A stretch of DNA of 64,000 nt from the NCBI RefSeq assembly GCF_006345815.1, contig NZ_VCIG01000005.1, positions 124,001 to 188,000 on the forward strand. The letters are read 5' to 3'. The notes under the pieces are model-generated. The model was not told the DNA's origin. It searched no databases and saw only the letters and a program-made list of their open reading frames with translations. Source of the DNA: Ochrobactrum sp. CGA5 (GTDB taxonomy: Bacteria; Pseudomonadota; Alphaproteobacteria; Rhizobiales; Rhizobiaceae). Positions 43,601 to 52,232 of the stretch are shown in pieces (positions within the stretch are counted from its first letter, which is position 1; each line of letters begins with the position of its first letter). The position numbers and the translations under genes were made by a program.

Positions 43601-44119
43601 TTGAAGACTTGGATCAATATAATGAAGGCCGCCTTGAAGCTCGATTCCGTCGATCTGCGTATTCTCGAAGCTGTTCAGGAGAATGCGCGGATTACCAAGC
43701 TTGCCTTGGCGGAGAAGGTTGGGCTTTCTGCGACACCCTGCTGGCTGCGACTGCGCAAGCTGGAAGAAGCAGGCGTTGTCACCGGTTATCATGCGCGCAT
43801 TGCATATCGAAAAATAGCCCCGATTGCGCACGTCATTGTGCAGATCACTCTGGGTAACCATCGTCAAAGTGACTTTGAACGGTTCGAGAGAGCCATTGCA
43901 GCCGTGCCCGAGATCGTTTCCTGTTGGTCGGTTGGTGGCGGCGTGGACTATTTTCTGATGATTGTGGCACGCGACATTGACGGATACCAGCGTCTGATCG
44001 ACCGTCTTCTCGACCAAAATATCGGCATAGAACGCTACTTCACCTATATCGTGACCAAGCTGGTCAAGGACGAGAAGACGAGCGCACCTTTGTCGCTGCT
44101 CAAGGAAATCGCAGGCTAG
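43601..44119 (+). CDS. Lrp/AsnC-family regulator of the ectoine locus (DoeX-like)
   Basis: The frame starts at TTG 43601 after GGGAGGG; ATG 43622 is the alternative, giving 165 aa. The N-terminal helix-turn-helix reads LDSVDLRILEAVQENARITKLALAEKVGLSATPCWLRLRKLEEAG. The C-terminal RAM domain contains VPEIVSCWSVGGGVDYFLMIVA. It resembles DoeX/AsnC proteins that sense ectoine catabolites. It is divergent from eutB and followed by the doeC-like and doeD-like genes. Confidence 0.85.
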   Translation: MKTWINIMKAALKLDSVDLRILEAVQENARITKLALAEKVGLSATPCWLRLRKLEEAGVVTGYHARIAYRKIAPIAHVIVQITLGNHRQSDFERFERAIAAVPEIVSCWSVGGGVDYFLMIVARDIDGYQRLIDRLLDQNIGIERYFTYIVTKLVKDEKTSAPLSLLKEIAG

Positions 44120-44235
44120 TCCAAACAGAGTGTCTGGCGTTTCAGTTTAGTCCAATTAACACATCTCTCGGGTATCTTTGGTCCGAATATCGAATGACCC
44201 TGTGACAAACTTCTTCCTGAATTGGGAGAAGAATA

Positions 44236-45732
44236 ATGAATGCCGTTCTGGATCATCCGATACAACATGACGGGCTGGGCAGGCTTCGCGATAAGCACCT
44301 TTTTCGTGAACTGAGCTATGTCGATGGACGGTGGGTAGCTGGAGAAAAGGCCGACACCTGCGCTGTTATCGATCCTGCCACCGGTCGGCGGCTTGCTCGC
44401 GTGGCAAGTCTTGGCGAAGCAGAGACGACATTAGCGATCGATGCCGCAGTAAATGCGTTCTCGGTCTGGCGTGATAAGCTGCCTCAAGAACGATCCTCGG
44501 TCTTGCGGCGATGGTTCGAGCTGGTCACGGTAAATCGTGAAGATCTCGCATTGCTGATGACGCTGGAGCAGGGCAAACCGCTGGCGGAATCGATTGGTGA
44601 AATCGACTATGGTGCATCTTTCATCGAGTGGTTTGCCGAAGAAGCGAAGCGGCTAAACGGTGAAACCGTAGCGAGTCATCTCCCTAATGCCGAGATGATC
44701 GTGCGCCGTGAGGCGCTGGGGGTGGTCGGGCTTGTTACGCCATGGAACTTTCCGCACGCAATGATCACGCGCAAGGCGGCCGCGGCGATTGCCGCCGGAT
44801 GCCCGGTCGTCGTGCATCCCTCTTCAGAAACACCGCTTTCCGCGCTTGCCTTGGCCGAACTGGCCGAGCGTGCCGGAATGCCATCTGGCATATTCAATGT
44901 GGTGACAGGCAAGGCCGCACCTATCGTTGATGCCTTGTGCAATGATGAGCGTGTGCGAGGGCTGAGCTTCACCGGTTCAACGGAAATCGGCAAGCTTATC
45001 GCCACCAAAAGCGCGAACACGATGAAACGGCTCGTCATGGAGCTTGGTGGACATGCACCGTTGATCATCTTCGATGATGCCGATGTTGGACGGGCTGTCG
45101 ATGTCGCTATGGCTGCCAAGTTTGCGACGTCTGGTCAGGATTGTCTTGCGGCAAACCGCATCTTTGTCCAACGTGGGATTTTGAAAACCTTCACCGAGGC
45201 GTTTGCTGCGCGCATCGCGGCGCTGAAAATCGGTAACGGGCTCGATCCGTCATCGGATATCGGCCCTCTGATGCACAGCCGTGCGGTCGACAAGGTTGAA
45301 GAGCACGTGCGCGACGCTCAGCAAAGGGGCAGCAGCATCGTTGTGGGCGGCAACCGGCTCGGAGACGCCGGGCTTTTCTTCGAGCCAACTTTGCTTGTCG
45401 ATGTGCCAGACGATGCTGCGATCATGCAAGAAGAGACGTTCGGACCAGTTGCTGCCGTTGCTGCTTTTGAAAATGAAGATGAAGTCATCGCACGTGCAAA
45501 TGCGACACAGTATGGCTTGGTTGCCTATGTCGTAACGGCAAACGGTGCCCGACAACTGCGTATGGGCCGTGCACTCGAATACGGAATGGTGGCAATCAAC
45601 CGAGCGAAGATCACCGGCGCGCCGATCCCATTTGGTGGCTGGAAGCAGTCGGGACTTGGCCGCGAAGGTTCACATCAGGGCATAGAGGCTTTCACGGAAC
45701 TCAAATATCTCTGCATTGATACCGCCGCGTGA
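44236..45732 (+). CDS. semialdehyde dehydrogenase (DoeC / succinate-semialdehyde dehydrogenase-like)
   Basis: This 498-aa NAD(P)-dependent aldehyde dehydrogenase has VTPWNFPHAMITRK, FTGSTEIGKLI, the general-base Glu in MELGGHAP and catalytic Cys303 in SGQDCLAANR. By sequence it is close to succinate-semialdehyde dehydrogenases. In this locus the expected substrate is aspartate semialdehyde formed from diaminobutyrate, as described for DoeC, giving aspartate. It lies between the regulator and the transaminase. Confidence 0.85.
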   Translation: MNAVLDHPIQHDGLGRLRDKHLFRELSYVDGRWVAGEKADTCAVIDPATGRRLARVASLGEAETTLAIDAAVNAFSVWRDKLPQERSSVLRRWFELVTVNREDLALLMTLEQGKPLAESIGEIDYGASFIEWFAEEAKRLNGETVASHLPNAEMIVRREALGVVGLVTPWNFPHAMITRKAAAAIAAGCPVVVHPSSETPLSALALAELAERAGMPSGIFNVVTGKAAPIVDALCNDERVRGLSFTGSTEIGKLIATKSANTMKRLVMELGGHAPLIIFDDADVGRAVDVAMAAKFATSGQDCLAANRIFVQRGILKTFTEAFAARIAALKIGNGLDPSSDIGPLMHSRAVDKVEEHVRDAQQRGSSIVVGGNRLGDAGLFFEPTLLVDVPDDAAIMQEETFGPVAAVAAFENEDEVIARANATQYGLVAYVVTANGARQLRMGRALEYGMVAINRAKITGAPIPFGGWKQSGLGREGSHQGIEAFTELKYLCIDTAA

Positions 45733-45761
45733 AAGCGTGACGATAGGAAAGGAATATAACG

Positions 45762-47135
45762 ATGTTGAACAATAGCAATGAACTCACTGCCTGGGATCGG
45801 GATCATTTCTTTCACCCGTCTACCCATATGGGCATGCATGCGCGGGGTGAAACACCAACGCGGGTGCTGGAAGGCGGCGAAGGCGTTTATATTGCCGATG
45901 TCAACGGTCGCAAGAGTCTTGATGCCTTCGCAGGTCTTTACTGCGTCAATGTTGGCTATGGCCGCACTGAAATCGCGGATGCGATTGCGGAACAGGCGCG
46001 CAAGCTTGCTTATTATCATGCCTATGTCGGTCATGGCACTGAAGTGTCGATTACGCTCGCCAAGATGATTATTGATCGCGCTCCAGAGCATATGAGCCGT
46101 GTATACTTTGGCCTTTCGGGTTCGGATGCTAACGAAACGAATATCAAGCTCATCTGGTACTACAACAATATCCTGGGTCGCCCGGAAAAGAAGAAGATCA
46201 TTTCGCGTTGGCGCGGATATCACGGCTCGGGCGTTATGACAGGCAGCATGACCGGGCTTGCGACTTTCCACAACGCATTTGATTTGCCGCGTGCGCCAAT
46301 TCTGCATACGGAAGCGCCCTATTACTTCCGTCGTGCAGACCGCTCGATGAGCGAAGAGCAGTTCTCGCAACACTGTGCCGACAAGCTTGAAGAAATGATC
46401 CTTGCAGAAGGCCCGGAGACAATTGCAGCCTTTATTGGCGAGCCTGTTTTGGGTACCGGTGGTATTGTGCCGCCGCCTGCTGGCTACTGGCAGAAGGTTC
46501 AAGCTGTTCTTGATCGTTATGATATTCTGCTTGTTGCCGATGAGGTTGTTACCGGCTTCGGTCGTCTTGGCAGCATGTTCGGTTCCGACCACTATGGAAT
46601 GAAGCCAGATTTGATCACCATCGCCAAGGGACTGACCTCGGCTTACGCACCGCTTTCCGGTTCTATTGTATCCGACCGCATGTGGCAGGTGCTGGTTCAA
46701 GGATCGGACAAGATGGGGCCAATTGGCCATGGCTGGACCTATTCCGCTCATCCGATCTGTGCAGCAGCGGGCGTGGCCAATCTCAAGCTCATTGACGAAC
46801 TGAAGCTGGTTGAAAATGCCGGTTCCACAGGCGCCTACTTCCGCAAGGCATTAAAGGATGCTCTTGGCGACCATAAATATGTCGGCGAAATCCGGGGCGA
46901 AGGCCTTATGGCGGCGATCGAGTTCGTGGAAGATCGTGATGATCGCAAGTTTTTCGATCCATCTCTGAAGATCGGCGCTCAGGTTTCAACGGCTCTTCTG
47001 GCCAATGGTGTTATTGGGCGTGCCATGCCAGAAGGCGATATTCTGGGATTTGCGCCGCCACTTTGCCTGTCGCTTGAGGAGGCGGACAAGGTAGTCACGG
47101 CTACGAAAAAGGCAGTCGATGCTGTTTTTGCTTAA
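45762..47135 (+). CDS. doeD: class III aminotransferase (DoeD, diaminobutyrate transaminase)
   Basis: This 457-aa omega-aminotransferase has YFGLSGSDANETNIKLI, the GYHGSG cofactor segment, LVADEVVTGFGRLG and the PLP lysine Lys289 in TIAKGLTSAYAP. It would transfer the terminal amino group of L-2,4-diaminobutyrate to a keto acid, giving aspartate semialdehyde for the dehydrogenase encoded 29 nt upstream. A GGAAAGGAATATAACG leader supplies the ribosome site. Confidence 0.85.
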   Translation: MLNNSNELTAWDRDHFFHPSTHMGMHARGETPTRVLEGGEGVYIADVNGRKSLDAFAGLYCVNVGYGRTEIADAIAEQARKLAYYHAYVGHGTEVSITLAKMIIDRAPEHMSRVYFGLSGSDANETNIKLIWYYNNILGRPEKKKIISRWRGYHGSGVMTGSMTGLATFHNAFDLPRAPILHTEAPYYFRRADRSMSEEQFSQHCADKLEEMILAEGPETIAAFIGEPVLGTGGIVPPPAGYWQKVQAVLDRYDILLVADEVVTGFGRLGSMFGSDHYGMKPDLITIAKGLTSAYAPLSGSIVSDRMWQVLVQGSDKMGPIGHGWTYSAHPICAAAGVANLKLIDELKLVENAGSTGAYFRKALKDALGDHKYVGEIRGEGLMAAIEFVEDRDDRKFFDPSLKIGAQVSTALLANGVIGRAMPEGDILGFAPPLCLSLEEADKVVTATKKAVDAVFA

Positions 47136-47142
47136 GTCCTTG

Positions 47143-47167
47143 TCCCCGGAGGCACGTCTTCCGGGGA
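47143..47167 (+). terminator. hairpin after doeD
   Basis: Perfect 8-bp stem TCCCCGGA / TCCGGGGA (47143-47150, 47160-47167), loop 9 nt, starting 8 nt after the stop. There is no T run, so it may end transcription with Rho or stabilise the mRNA. Confidence 0.65.
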
Positions 47168-47347
47168 CGATACCACAAGGGGTTAAATGCCTATACTGGC
47201 AGCTTTATATGATGTCTGCGGTACCTTCGCGGTCCAATTTTTGAATCTGGTACGCCACAGTCATTTTCGTCGTCCGGTGATTGAGTGGACTTGCCGAAAA
47301 CTTTTCTCCACCATATCTCTCGGAGAATATAGCGAGGAGCCAATCCG

Positions 47348-47698
47348 ATGACTACGATTGACTTAAAGCGTATTTATGAAGCTCTTTCGACCGATGACGG
47401 CTATCGAATTCTCGTGGATCGTGTCTGGCCACGTGGCATAACAAAAGAAAAGGCTGATATAGATTTATGGGCCAAGGATATCGCCCCATCGACGGATCTT
47501 CGCAAATGGTTTGGTCACGATCCTGCGCGATGGAATGAATTTCAGCAAAAATATCGCGAGGAACTCGTAGGTAAGAAGTCCGCCGTCAAGGAATTGATTG
47601 CGAAGGCACGGGGCAGGAGGCTGACGCTGTTATACGGTGCACGGGATCAGGAGCACAATCAAGCTGTGGTCCTGCATGAGTTCATGCAAACCCTGTAG
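47348..47698 (+). CDS. DUF488 (YeaO-type) family protein
   Basis: This 116-aa protein contains the DUF488 signature: RILVDRVWPRGITKEKA, LWAKDIAPSTDLRKWFGHDP, FQQKYREEL and LTLLYGARDQEHNQA with the conserved C-terminal HEF. These small proteins are widespread and of unknown function. It stands alone between the doe genes and a convergent glutathione transferase gene. Confidence 0.9.
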   Translation: MTTIDLKRIYEALSTDDGYRILVDRVWPRGITKEKADIDLWAKDIAPSTDLRKWFGHDPARWNEFQQKYREELVGKKSAVKELIAKARGRRLTLLYGARDQEHNQAVVLHEFMQTL

Positions 47699-47721
47699 GG
47701 GAATCCGAAAGCAGTGTTTTC

Positions 47722-48375
47722 TTAGTCTCTGCCTTCCTCAGGAGCACCCAAAGGAAAAAGATGACGAAACGAACGTGCTTCGTCCAACGCACGGGCATAA
47801 CTTGGCCGTGCAAGCAGACGTTTGCGGTAAGCCCACACATTGGCAAATTTTTCGGGAATGGCATAAGTCCAGTCTGCATAGAGCAGGGAAGGTGCCGCAG
47901 CACAGTCGGCGAGGCTGAAATCATCGCCGGAGACCCATTCACGACCACCCATATGCTGATCCAGAAATGCGTAGGCTGTATCGAACGTCGCCCGCCAGCG
48001 GTCTCCACCGTCGTCGTGTTCACGACCAAGTGCAATGTAAACAAGGCGTTGTTGTGGATAGTTTATGTAATTATCAAAGAAGCGATCCCACATTCTCACG
48101 TCCGCGCTGACCAACGGGTCTAATGGGATCAGCCGTTTGGAGTGAGGATAGGCGGCTTCGAGATATTCGATGATACCCGTCGCTTCAAAAACCAGTTTTC
48201 CATTGTCTGTTAGTACAGGAAACTTACCGAAGGGCCAAAGTGCGGCGAACTCGCTCGCTACCGGTTCCGTCCCGTCCAGCATTCTTGCTTCGAAGGCTAT
48301 GTCCTTTTCATAAAAGGCGGTTATCGCCTTCTGACAGTATGACGAAAAGGGATGGAGGTAGAGTTTCAAAGTCAT
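47722..48375 (-). CDS. glutathione S-transferase family protein
   Basis: ATG 48375 lies 6 nt after GGAGG and gives 217 aa starting MTLKLYLHPFSSYCQKA. The thioredoxin-like N-terminal domain has the SSYCQ site that would contact glutathione, FPVLTDNGKLVFEATGIIEYLE (the conserved cis-Pro and the glutamate-serine segment), and a helical C-terminal domain with DFSLADCAAAPSLLYAD. It could serve in detoxification; the substrate is unknown. The longer frame to 48411 lacks a ribosome site. Confidence 0.88.
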   Translation of the reverse strand: MTLKLYLHPFSSYCQKAITAFYEKDIAFEARMLDGTEPVASEFAALWPFGKFPVLTDNGKLVFEATGIIEYLEAAYPHSKRLIPLDPLVSADVRMWDRFFDNYINYPQQRLVYIALGREHDDGGDRWRATFDTAYAFLDQHMGGREWVSGDDFSLADCAAAPSLLYADWTYAIPEKFANVWAYRKRLLARPSYARALDEARSFRHLFPLGAPEEGRD

Positions 48376-48643
48376 CGTAGTCCTCCCAGGCTGATAGCAG
48401 ATGAACTTCAATCACCATTACGCAATAATCCGCAAGATTGATGCATAATACGGTAACTGGTAGAAGGCTTTCGAGGAATATCGAGAGCCTCAATCGTTCT
48501 CTAAGTATTGCCATTATGCGCGGCGAGCGCTCTGTTGTCGGCCTTGTTGTTCTGACCGGTTAATCGTACGTTGGCTGGAACCGACCGAACAGCGGATCAA
48601 CGGACAAAAACGAAGCGGCCTGCTTTCAATCGGCCGTTTGTAT

Positions 48644-49912
48644 TCAGCGATCAACCGGCTTTCCCTGTGTTATCAGCCGGGCACTATGCTGGCCGGAAAT
48701 ATATGTCCATAGCCAACTCCAGGCGACGGCAGCACGACTTCTTGTTCCAATGAGGAAGAAGATGTGTGCGATCCCCCAGAACCACCAGGCGATGGTTCCC
48801 TTGAGCTTGAAGCGCCCCATATCCACCACAGCAGCGCCTCTGCCAATGGTCGCAAGGTTGCCCTGATGCTTGTAACGGAACGGCATCGGTGGCGTTGTTC
48901 CTTCAATGCGGCTTTTGATTACCTTTGCGACATAGGCACCTTGCTGTTTGGCGGCAGGGGCAATGCCCGGAACCGGTCTGCCGTCTTTTCCTTCGACCCA
49001 CGCCGTGTCGCCGATAACGAAGATATCGTCATGGCCGGGCACATTGAGATTGGATAGAACCTTCACACGTCCGGCGCGGTCGCTCTCGGCGTTCAGCCAG
49101 GTCGCCGCAGGAGAGGCGGCAACGCCCGCCGCCCAAATTGCCGTATGGCAAGGAATGAACTCTTCGCCGACAGTTACGCCGTCGGCGGTAATGTCCTTGA
49201 CTGGAATTCCAAGTCGGACTTCAACCCCCAGTTTGTGGAGCGCTTTCAATGCATAATCGGAGAGGTTTTCGGGAAAAGCTGCCAGAATGCGCGGGCCTGC
49301 TTCTAGTAGCATAACGCGCGTTTGCCGCGTATCTATATTGCGAAATTCCGGCCATATGGTCTGCTTGGCCAGTTCCGCGATAATGCCTGCAAGTTCTACA
49401 CCAGTTGGCCCGCCACCCACAATGCCAAATGTCAGCAACGCCCGCCGCTTTGCTTCGTCTGTTTCGCGCTCCGCACGCTCGAAAGCCAACAGCAGGCGAC
49501 GGCGAATGGTGGTTGCATCTTCCAACGCCTTCAGTCCGGGCGCCAGTGCCTCCCATTGGTCGTTGCCGAAATAAGCGTGACGAGCTCCAGTGGCGAGCAC
49601 AAGCATGTCGTAAGAAATTTCAGCGCCGTTTTCGAGTTTCACCTCGCTTCGTTCGGTATCAACATCTGTAACGGTACCCAGCAGAGTGGTTACTTCTTTG
49701 CGGTCGCGAAACAGATGGCGGATTGGCCAGGCAATCTCTGAGGTGGCGAGGATGGTGGTCGCAACCTGATAGAGAAGTGGTTGGAACAGATGGTGGTTGC
49801 GCTGATCGATCAGCGTTATTCGCATGTCGACATTTCTGAGGTCGTGGATCAATTGCAAACCACCGAACCCGGCACCGACAACAACGAGATGGGAAACACG
49901 CTTTTGGCTCAT
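48644..49912 (-). CDS. type II NADH dehydrogenase (NDH-2)
   Basis: ATG 49912 gives 422 aa beginning MSQKRVSHLVVVGAGFGGLQ, with the FAD-binding dinucleotide motif. The NADH motif is GIVGGGPTGVELAG near residue 160, and DIFVIGDTAWVEG near 300 closes the FAD site. The C-terminus carries a hydrophobic stretch (IAWWFWGIAHIFFLIG) as in membrane-bound NDH-2. The enzyme passes electrons from NADH to quinone without pumping protons. Frames on the opposite strand here are shadows. Confidence 0.92.
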   Translation of the reverse strand: MSQKRVSHLVVVGAGFGGLQLIHDLRNVDMRITLIDQRNHHLFQPLLYQVATTILATSEIAWPIRHLFRDRKEVTTLLGTVTDVDTERSEVKLENGAEISYDMLVLATGARHAYFGNDQWEALAPGLKALEDATTIRRRLLLAFERAERETDEAKRRALLTFGIVGGGPTGVELAGIIAELAKQTIWPEFRNIDTRQTRVMLLEAGPRILAAFPENLSDYALKALHKLGVEVRLGIPVKDITADGVTVGEEFIPCHTAIWAAGVAASPAATWLNAESDRAGRVKVLSNLNVPGHDDIFVIGDTAWVEGKDGRPVPGIAPAAKQQGAYVAKVIKSRIEGTTPPMPFRYKHQGNLATIGRGAAVVDMGRFKLKGTIAWWFWGIAHIFFLIGTRSRAAVAWSWLWTYISGQHSARLITQGKPVDR

Positions 49913-50062
49913 TATTTCAGCCTGCTTTCTGGGACAATCCACAAATCAGCGGCCCACTCCCAGCCGCACGGTGACCGTTCGACATCAATGTATGCCTGAT
50001 ACCACAATTTCCAGACCGTTTGTCTTGGAGGGACCGGACGTTTCCGAATGAGGCGGCCACAA

Positions 50063-50515
50063 TCAAACCGATGACATAATAAGTAAGTTGCGACGAACTT
50101 CGTCGCCATTACCGTTCGTAAACTGATTCTCTATCATCGCATGGGTAGCCTCCCATATTGGTACGGCTGCGGCAAGAATAGCTTTTCCTTCTGGTGTAAG
50201 TTGCAATAGACGCTCCCGCTTGTCGCTGGGATTCACGATGATCTCCACCCAACCTTGCCGCTGCAACGGCTTCAAGGCCGCCGTCAAAGTGGTCTGATCC
50301 ATCGCCAGGAGTTCGGCAACCGGCTTCATCGATGGCGGTGCCGGGCGGTTGAGCGACATCATCAGCGAGAATTGGCCGTTGGTCAGACCGACTGGACGCA
50401 GAGCATCGTCAAAGCGGCGGGCGAGGGCGCGTGCGGCGCGCTGAACATGCAAACAAAGGCATGTATCACGCACCAGAAGCGTTGTTTCAAAAGGAACATC
50501 ATGGCTATTTGACAT
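50063..50515 (-). CDS. MarR-family regulator
   Basis: This 150-aa winged-helix protein has DTCLCLHVQRAARALARRFDDALRPVGLTNGQFSLM, then a helix-turn-helix (VAELLAMDQTTLTAALKPLQRQG) and the wing NPSDKRERLLQLTPEG. The two cysteines at the N-terminal helix could act as a redox switch, as in several MarR proteins. It is divergent from the DUF899 and VOC genes, with a palindrome between them, and probably represses them. Confidence 0.85.
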   Translation of the reverse strand: MSNSHDVPFETTLLVRDTCLCLHVQRAARALARRFDDALRPVGLTNGQFSLMMSLNRPAPPSMKPVAELLAMDQTTLTAALKPLQRQGWVEIIVNPSDKRERLLQLTPEGKAILAAAVPIWEATHAMIENQFTNGNGDEVRRNLLIMSSV

Positions 50516-50526
50516 GGCTTATTAAT

Positions 50527-50538
50527 ATTGATATCAAT
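50527..50538. promoter_or_regulatory. 12-bp palindrome, MarR / DUF899 divergent region
   Basis: ATTGATATCAAT is perfectly self-complementary. It sits 12 nt from the MarR start and 71 nt from the DUF899 start, as expected for the operator of the divergent regulator. Confidence 0.55.
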
Positions 50539-50608
50539 GTAAATCGTCAAGCAACAACATTGAAATCTGTGCTGGGCTGGGAGCAAAAGCCGGAGGAGGG
50601 CTTGCACC

Positions 50609-51334
50609 ATGAACAAGGTCGTATCCCGAGAAGCTTGGCTTGAGGCGCGACGCGCGCTTCTGGCACGTGAGAAAGAAGCAACCCATCTGCGTGACAAGGT
50701 CAATCTTGAGCGACAGGCTCTACCATGGGTAAAGGTCGACAAGGATTATACATTCGATACGCCTGCGGGTAGGAAAACGCTTTCTGATCTTTTCGATGGT
50801 CGCAGCCAGTTGCTCGTCTATCATTTCATGTTTGGACCAGATTGGGAGCAAGGCTGCACGGGTTGTTCGTTCCTCGCCGATAATTTTGATGGCACGGTGA
50901 CGCATCTCAACAATCACGATGTCACGCTTGTTGCCGTTTCGCGCGGCCCCTTGGCGAAACTGGAAGCTTACAAGAAGCGGATGGGTTGGCACTTCCCATG
51001 GGTCTCGTCCGAGAGCAGTGATTTCAATTTCGATTATCACGTCTCTTTCACAAAGGACGAACTCGAAAACGATCGAGTGTTCTACAATTTCGACAAGCTG
51101 AGTGCGGAAGAGGCGTTCGATGAGTTGCCAGGTATGAGCGCTTTCTACAAGGACGGAAGCGGTGCTCTCTATCACACCTATTCCAGTTATGCCCGTGGCA
51201 TCGAAGAATGGATCGGTACTCTGATGATCCTCGATCGTGCCCCCAAGGGGCGGAATGAAAATGGCACGATGCATTTTGTCAAACGGCATGACGAGTATGC
51301 AGCACAGGTTACCAAACACAGTTGCTGCGACTGA
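50609..51334 (+). CDS. DUF899 (thioredoxin-fold) family protein
   Basis: ATG 50609 follows GGAGGAGGG. The 241-aa product matches DUF899: WLEARRALLAREKEATHLRDK at the start, YHFMFGPDWEQGCTGCSFLAD near residue 74 with a CTGC pair in the thioredoxin-like position, VAVSRGPLAKLEAYKKRMGW, and a C-terminal DRAPKGRNE. Probably a redox-active cytoplasmic protein; the partner is unknown. It is followed by a VOC protein gene on the same strand. Confidence 0.88.
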   Translation: MNKVVSREAWLEARRALLAREKEATHLRDKVNLERQALPWVKVDKDYTFDTPAGRKTLSDLFDGRSQLLVYHFMFGPDWEQGCTGCSFLADNFDGTVTHLNNHDVTLVAVSRGPLAKLEAYKKRMGWHFPWVSSESSDFNFDYHVSFTKDELENDRVFYNFDKLSAEEAFDELPGMSAFYKDGSGALYHTYSSYARGIEEWIGTLMILDRAPKGRNENGTMHFVKRHDEYAAQVTKHSCCD

Positions 51335-51372
51335 GCGTTCGATTGCAAGATAAATCCAAGGGAGTACTTTCA

Positions 51373-52149
51373 ATGAAAAACGGTTCTTCTCCGTTCGTCT
51401 GGTACGAGCTTATGACAACGGATGCTGACAATGCAGCGGATTTTTATACGAAAGTCGTTGGGTGGTCGGCGAAAGACGCCGGTGTTCCAGGCGTAAAATA
51501 TACACTGTTTGAAGTGCCCGGATGTATGATTGCAGGCATGATGTCCATAGCCGACATGCCAAAGGACGATTGCGACGGTCAACCCGGTTGGATCGGTTAT
51601 GTCGGCGTGGCAAGTGCCGACGAATACGCTCTAAAAGTCGAGGCGGAAGGCGGCAAGGTTCTTAGGGCTGCGCAGGATATTCCAGACATCGGGCGGTTTG
51701 CGATTGTGTCGGACCCGCAGGGGGGAATCTTTGCACTTTTTGAGCCGAAAGATGACATGCCACCTCCGGCTGGCTTTGGTTCGCGCAAACCGGGACATCC
51801 GGGCTGGCACGAACTGTATGCGAAGGATTGCGAGACGGTATTCCCTTTTTACGAGAAAGTCTTCGGCTGGAAGCTCTCACGCAATTTCGACATGGGCCCT
51901 ATGGGCAACTACAAGGTGTTCAGTGTCGATGGTGCAGATCACGGCGGTATCATGACAGCACCACCCGGTATTCCCGTGGGCTGGGGATTCTACTTTATGG
52001 TAGATGGCGTGAAGGATGCTGCCAGCAGGGTCAAGTCTCTCGGCGGCGCGGTTTTGCAAGAGCCAATGGAGGTACCCAATGGCGAATGGGTTGTTCAGTG
52101 CAAGGACCCGCAAGGCGTGAATATCTCGCTCGTCGCGCCAAAACCGTAG
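51373..52149 (+). CDS. VOC family protein with two glyoxalase-like domains
   Basis: ATG 51373 gives 258 aa starting MKNGSSPFVWYELMTTD, with AAGGGAG at the usual spacing. Two glyoxalase-like modules are seen: residues 8-122 (FVWYELMTTDADNAADFYTKVVGW ... FALFEPK) and 137-257 (GWHELYAKDCETVFPFYEKVFGW ... PQGVNISLV). Metal-dependent members bind or modify small electrophiles. Its place after the MarR and DUF899 genes suggests a stress or detoxification unit. Confidence 0.88.
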   Translation: MKNGSSPFVWYELMTTDADNAADFYTKVVGWSAKDAGVPGVKYTLFEVPGCMIAGMMSIADMPKDDCDGQPGWIGYVGVASADEYALKVEAEGGKVLRAAQDIPDIGRFAIVSDPQGGIFALFEPKDDMPPPAGFGSRKPGHPGWHELYAKDCETVFPFYEKVFGWKLSRNFDMGPMGNYKVFSVDGADHGGIMTAPPGIPVGWGFYFMVDGVKDAASRVKSLGGAVLQEPMEVPNGEWVVQCKDPQGVNISLVAPKP

Positions 52150-52232
52150 GATAGATTGTGCGTCCCGATTGACTGCCGCTACATTTGCGATGATTGGATG
52201 AAACACCCAAACGTATCGGCTGAAGATTGATT

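Noticed and set aside
45675-46751. A 358-aa open frame on the minus strand
   Set aside because: It is antisense to the doeD gene, which has a full set of aminotransferase motifs.
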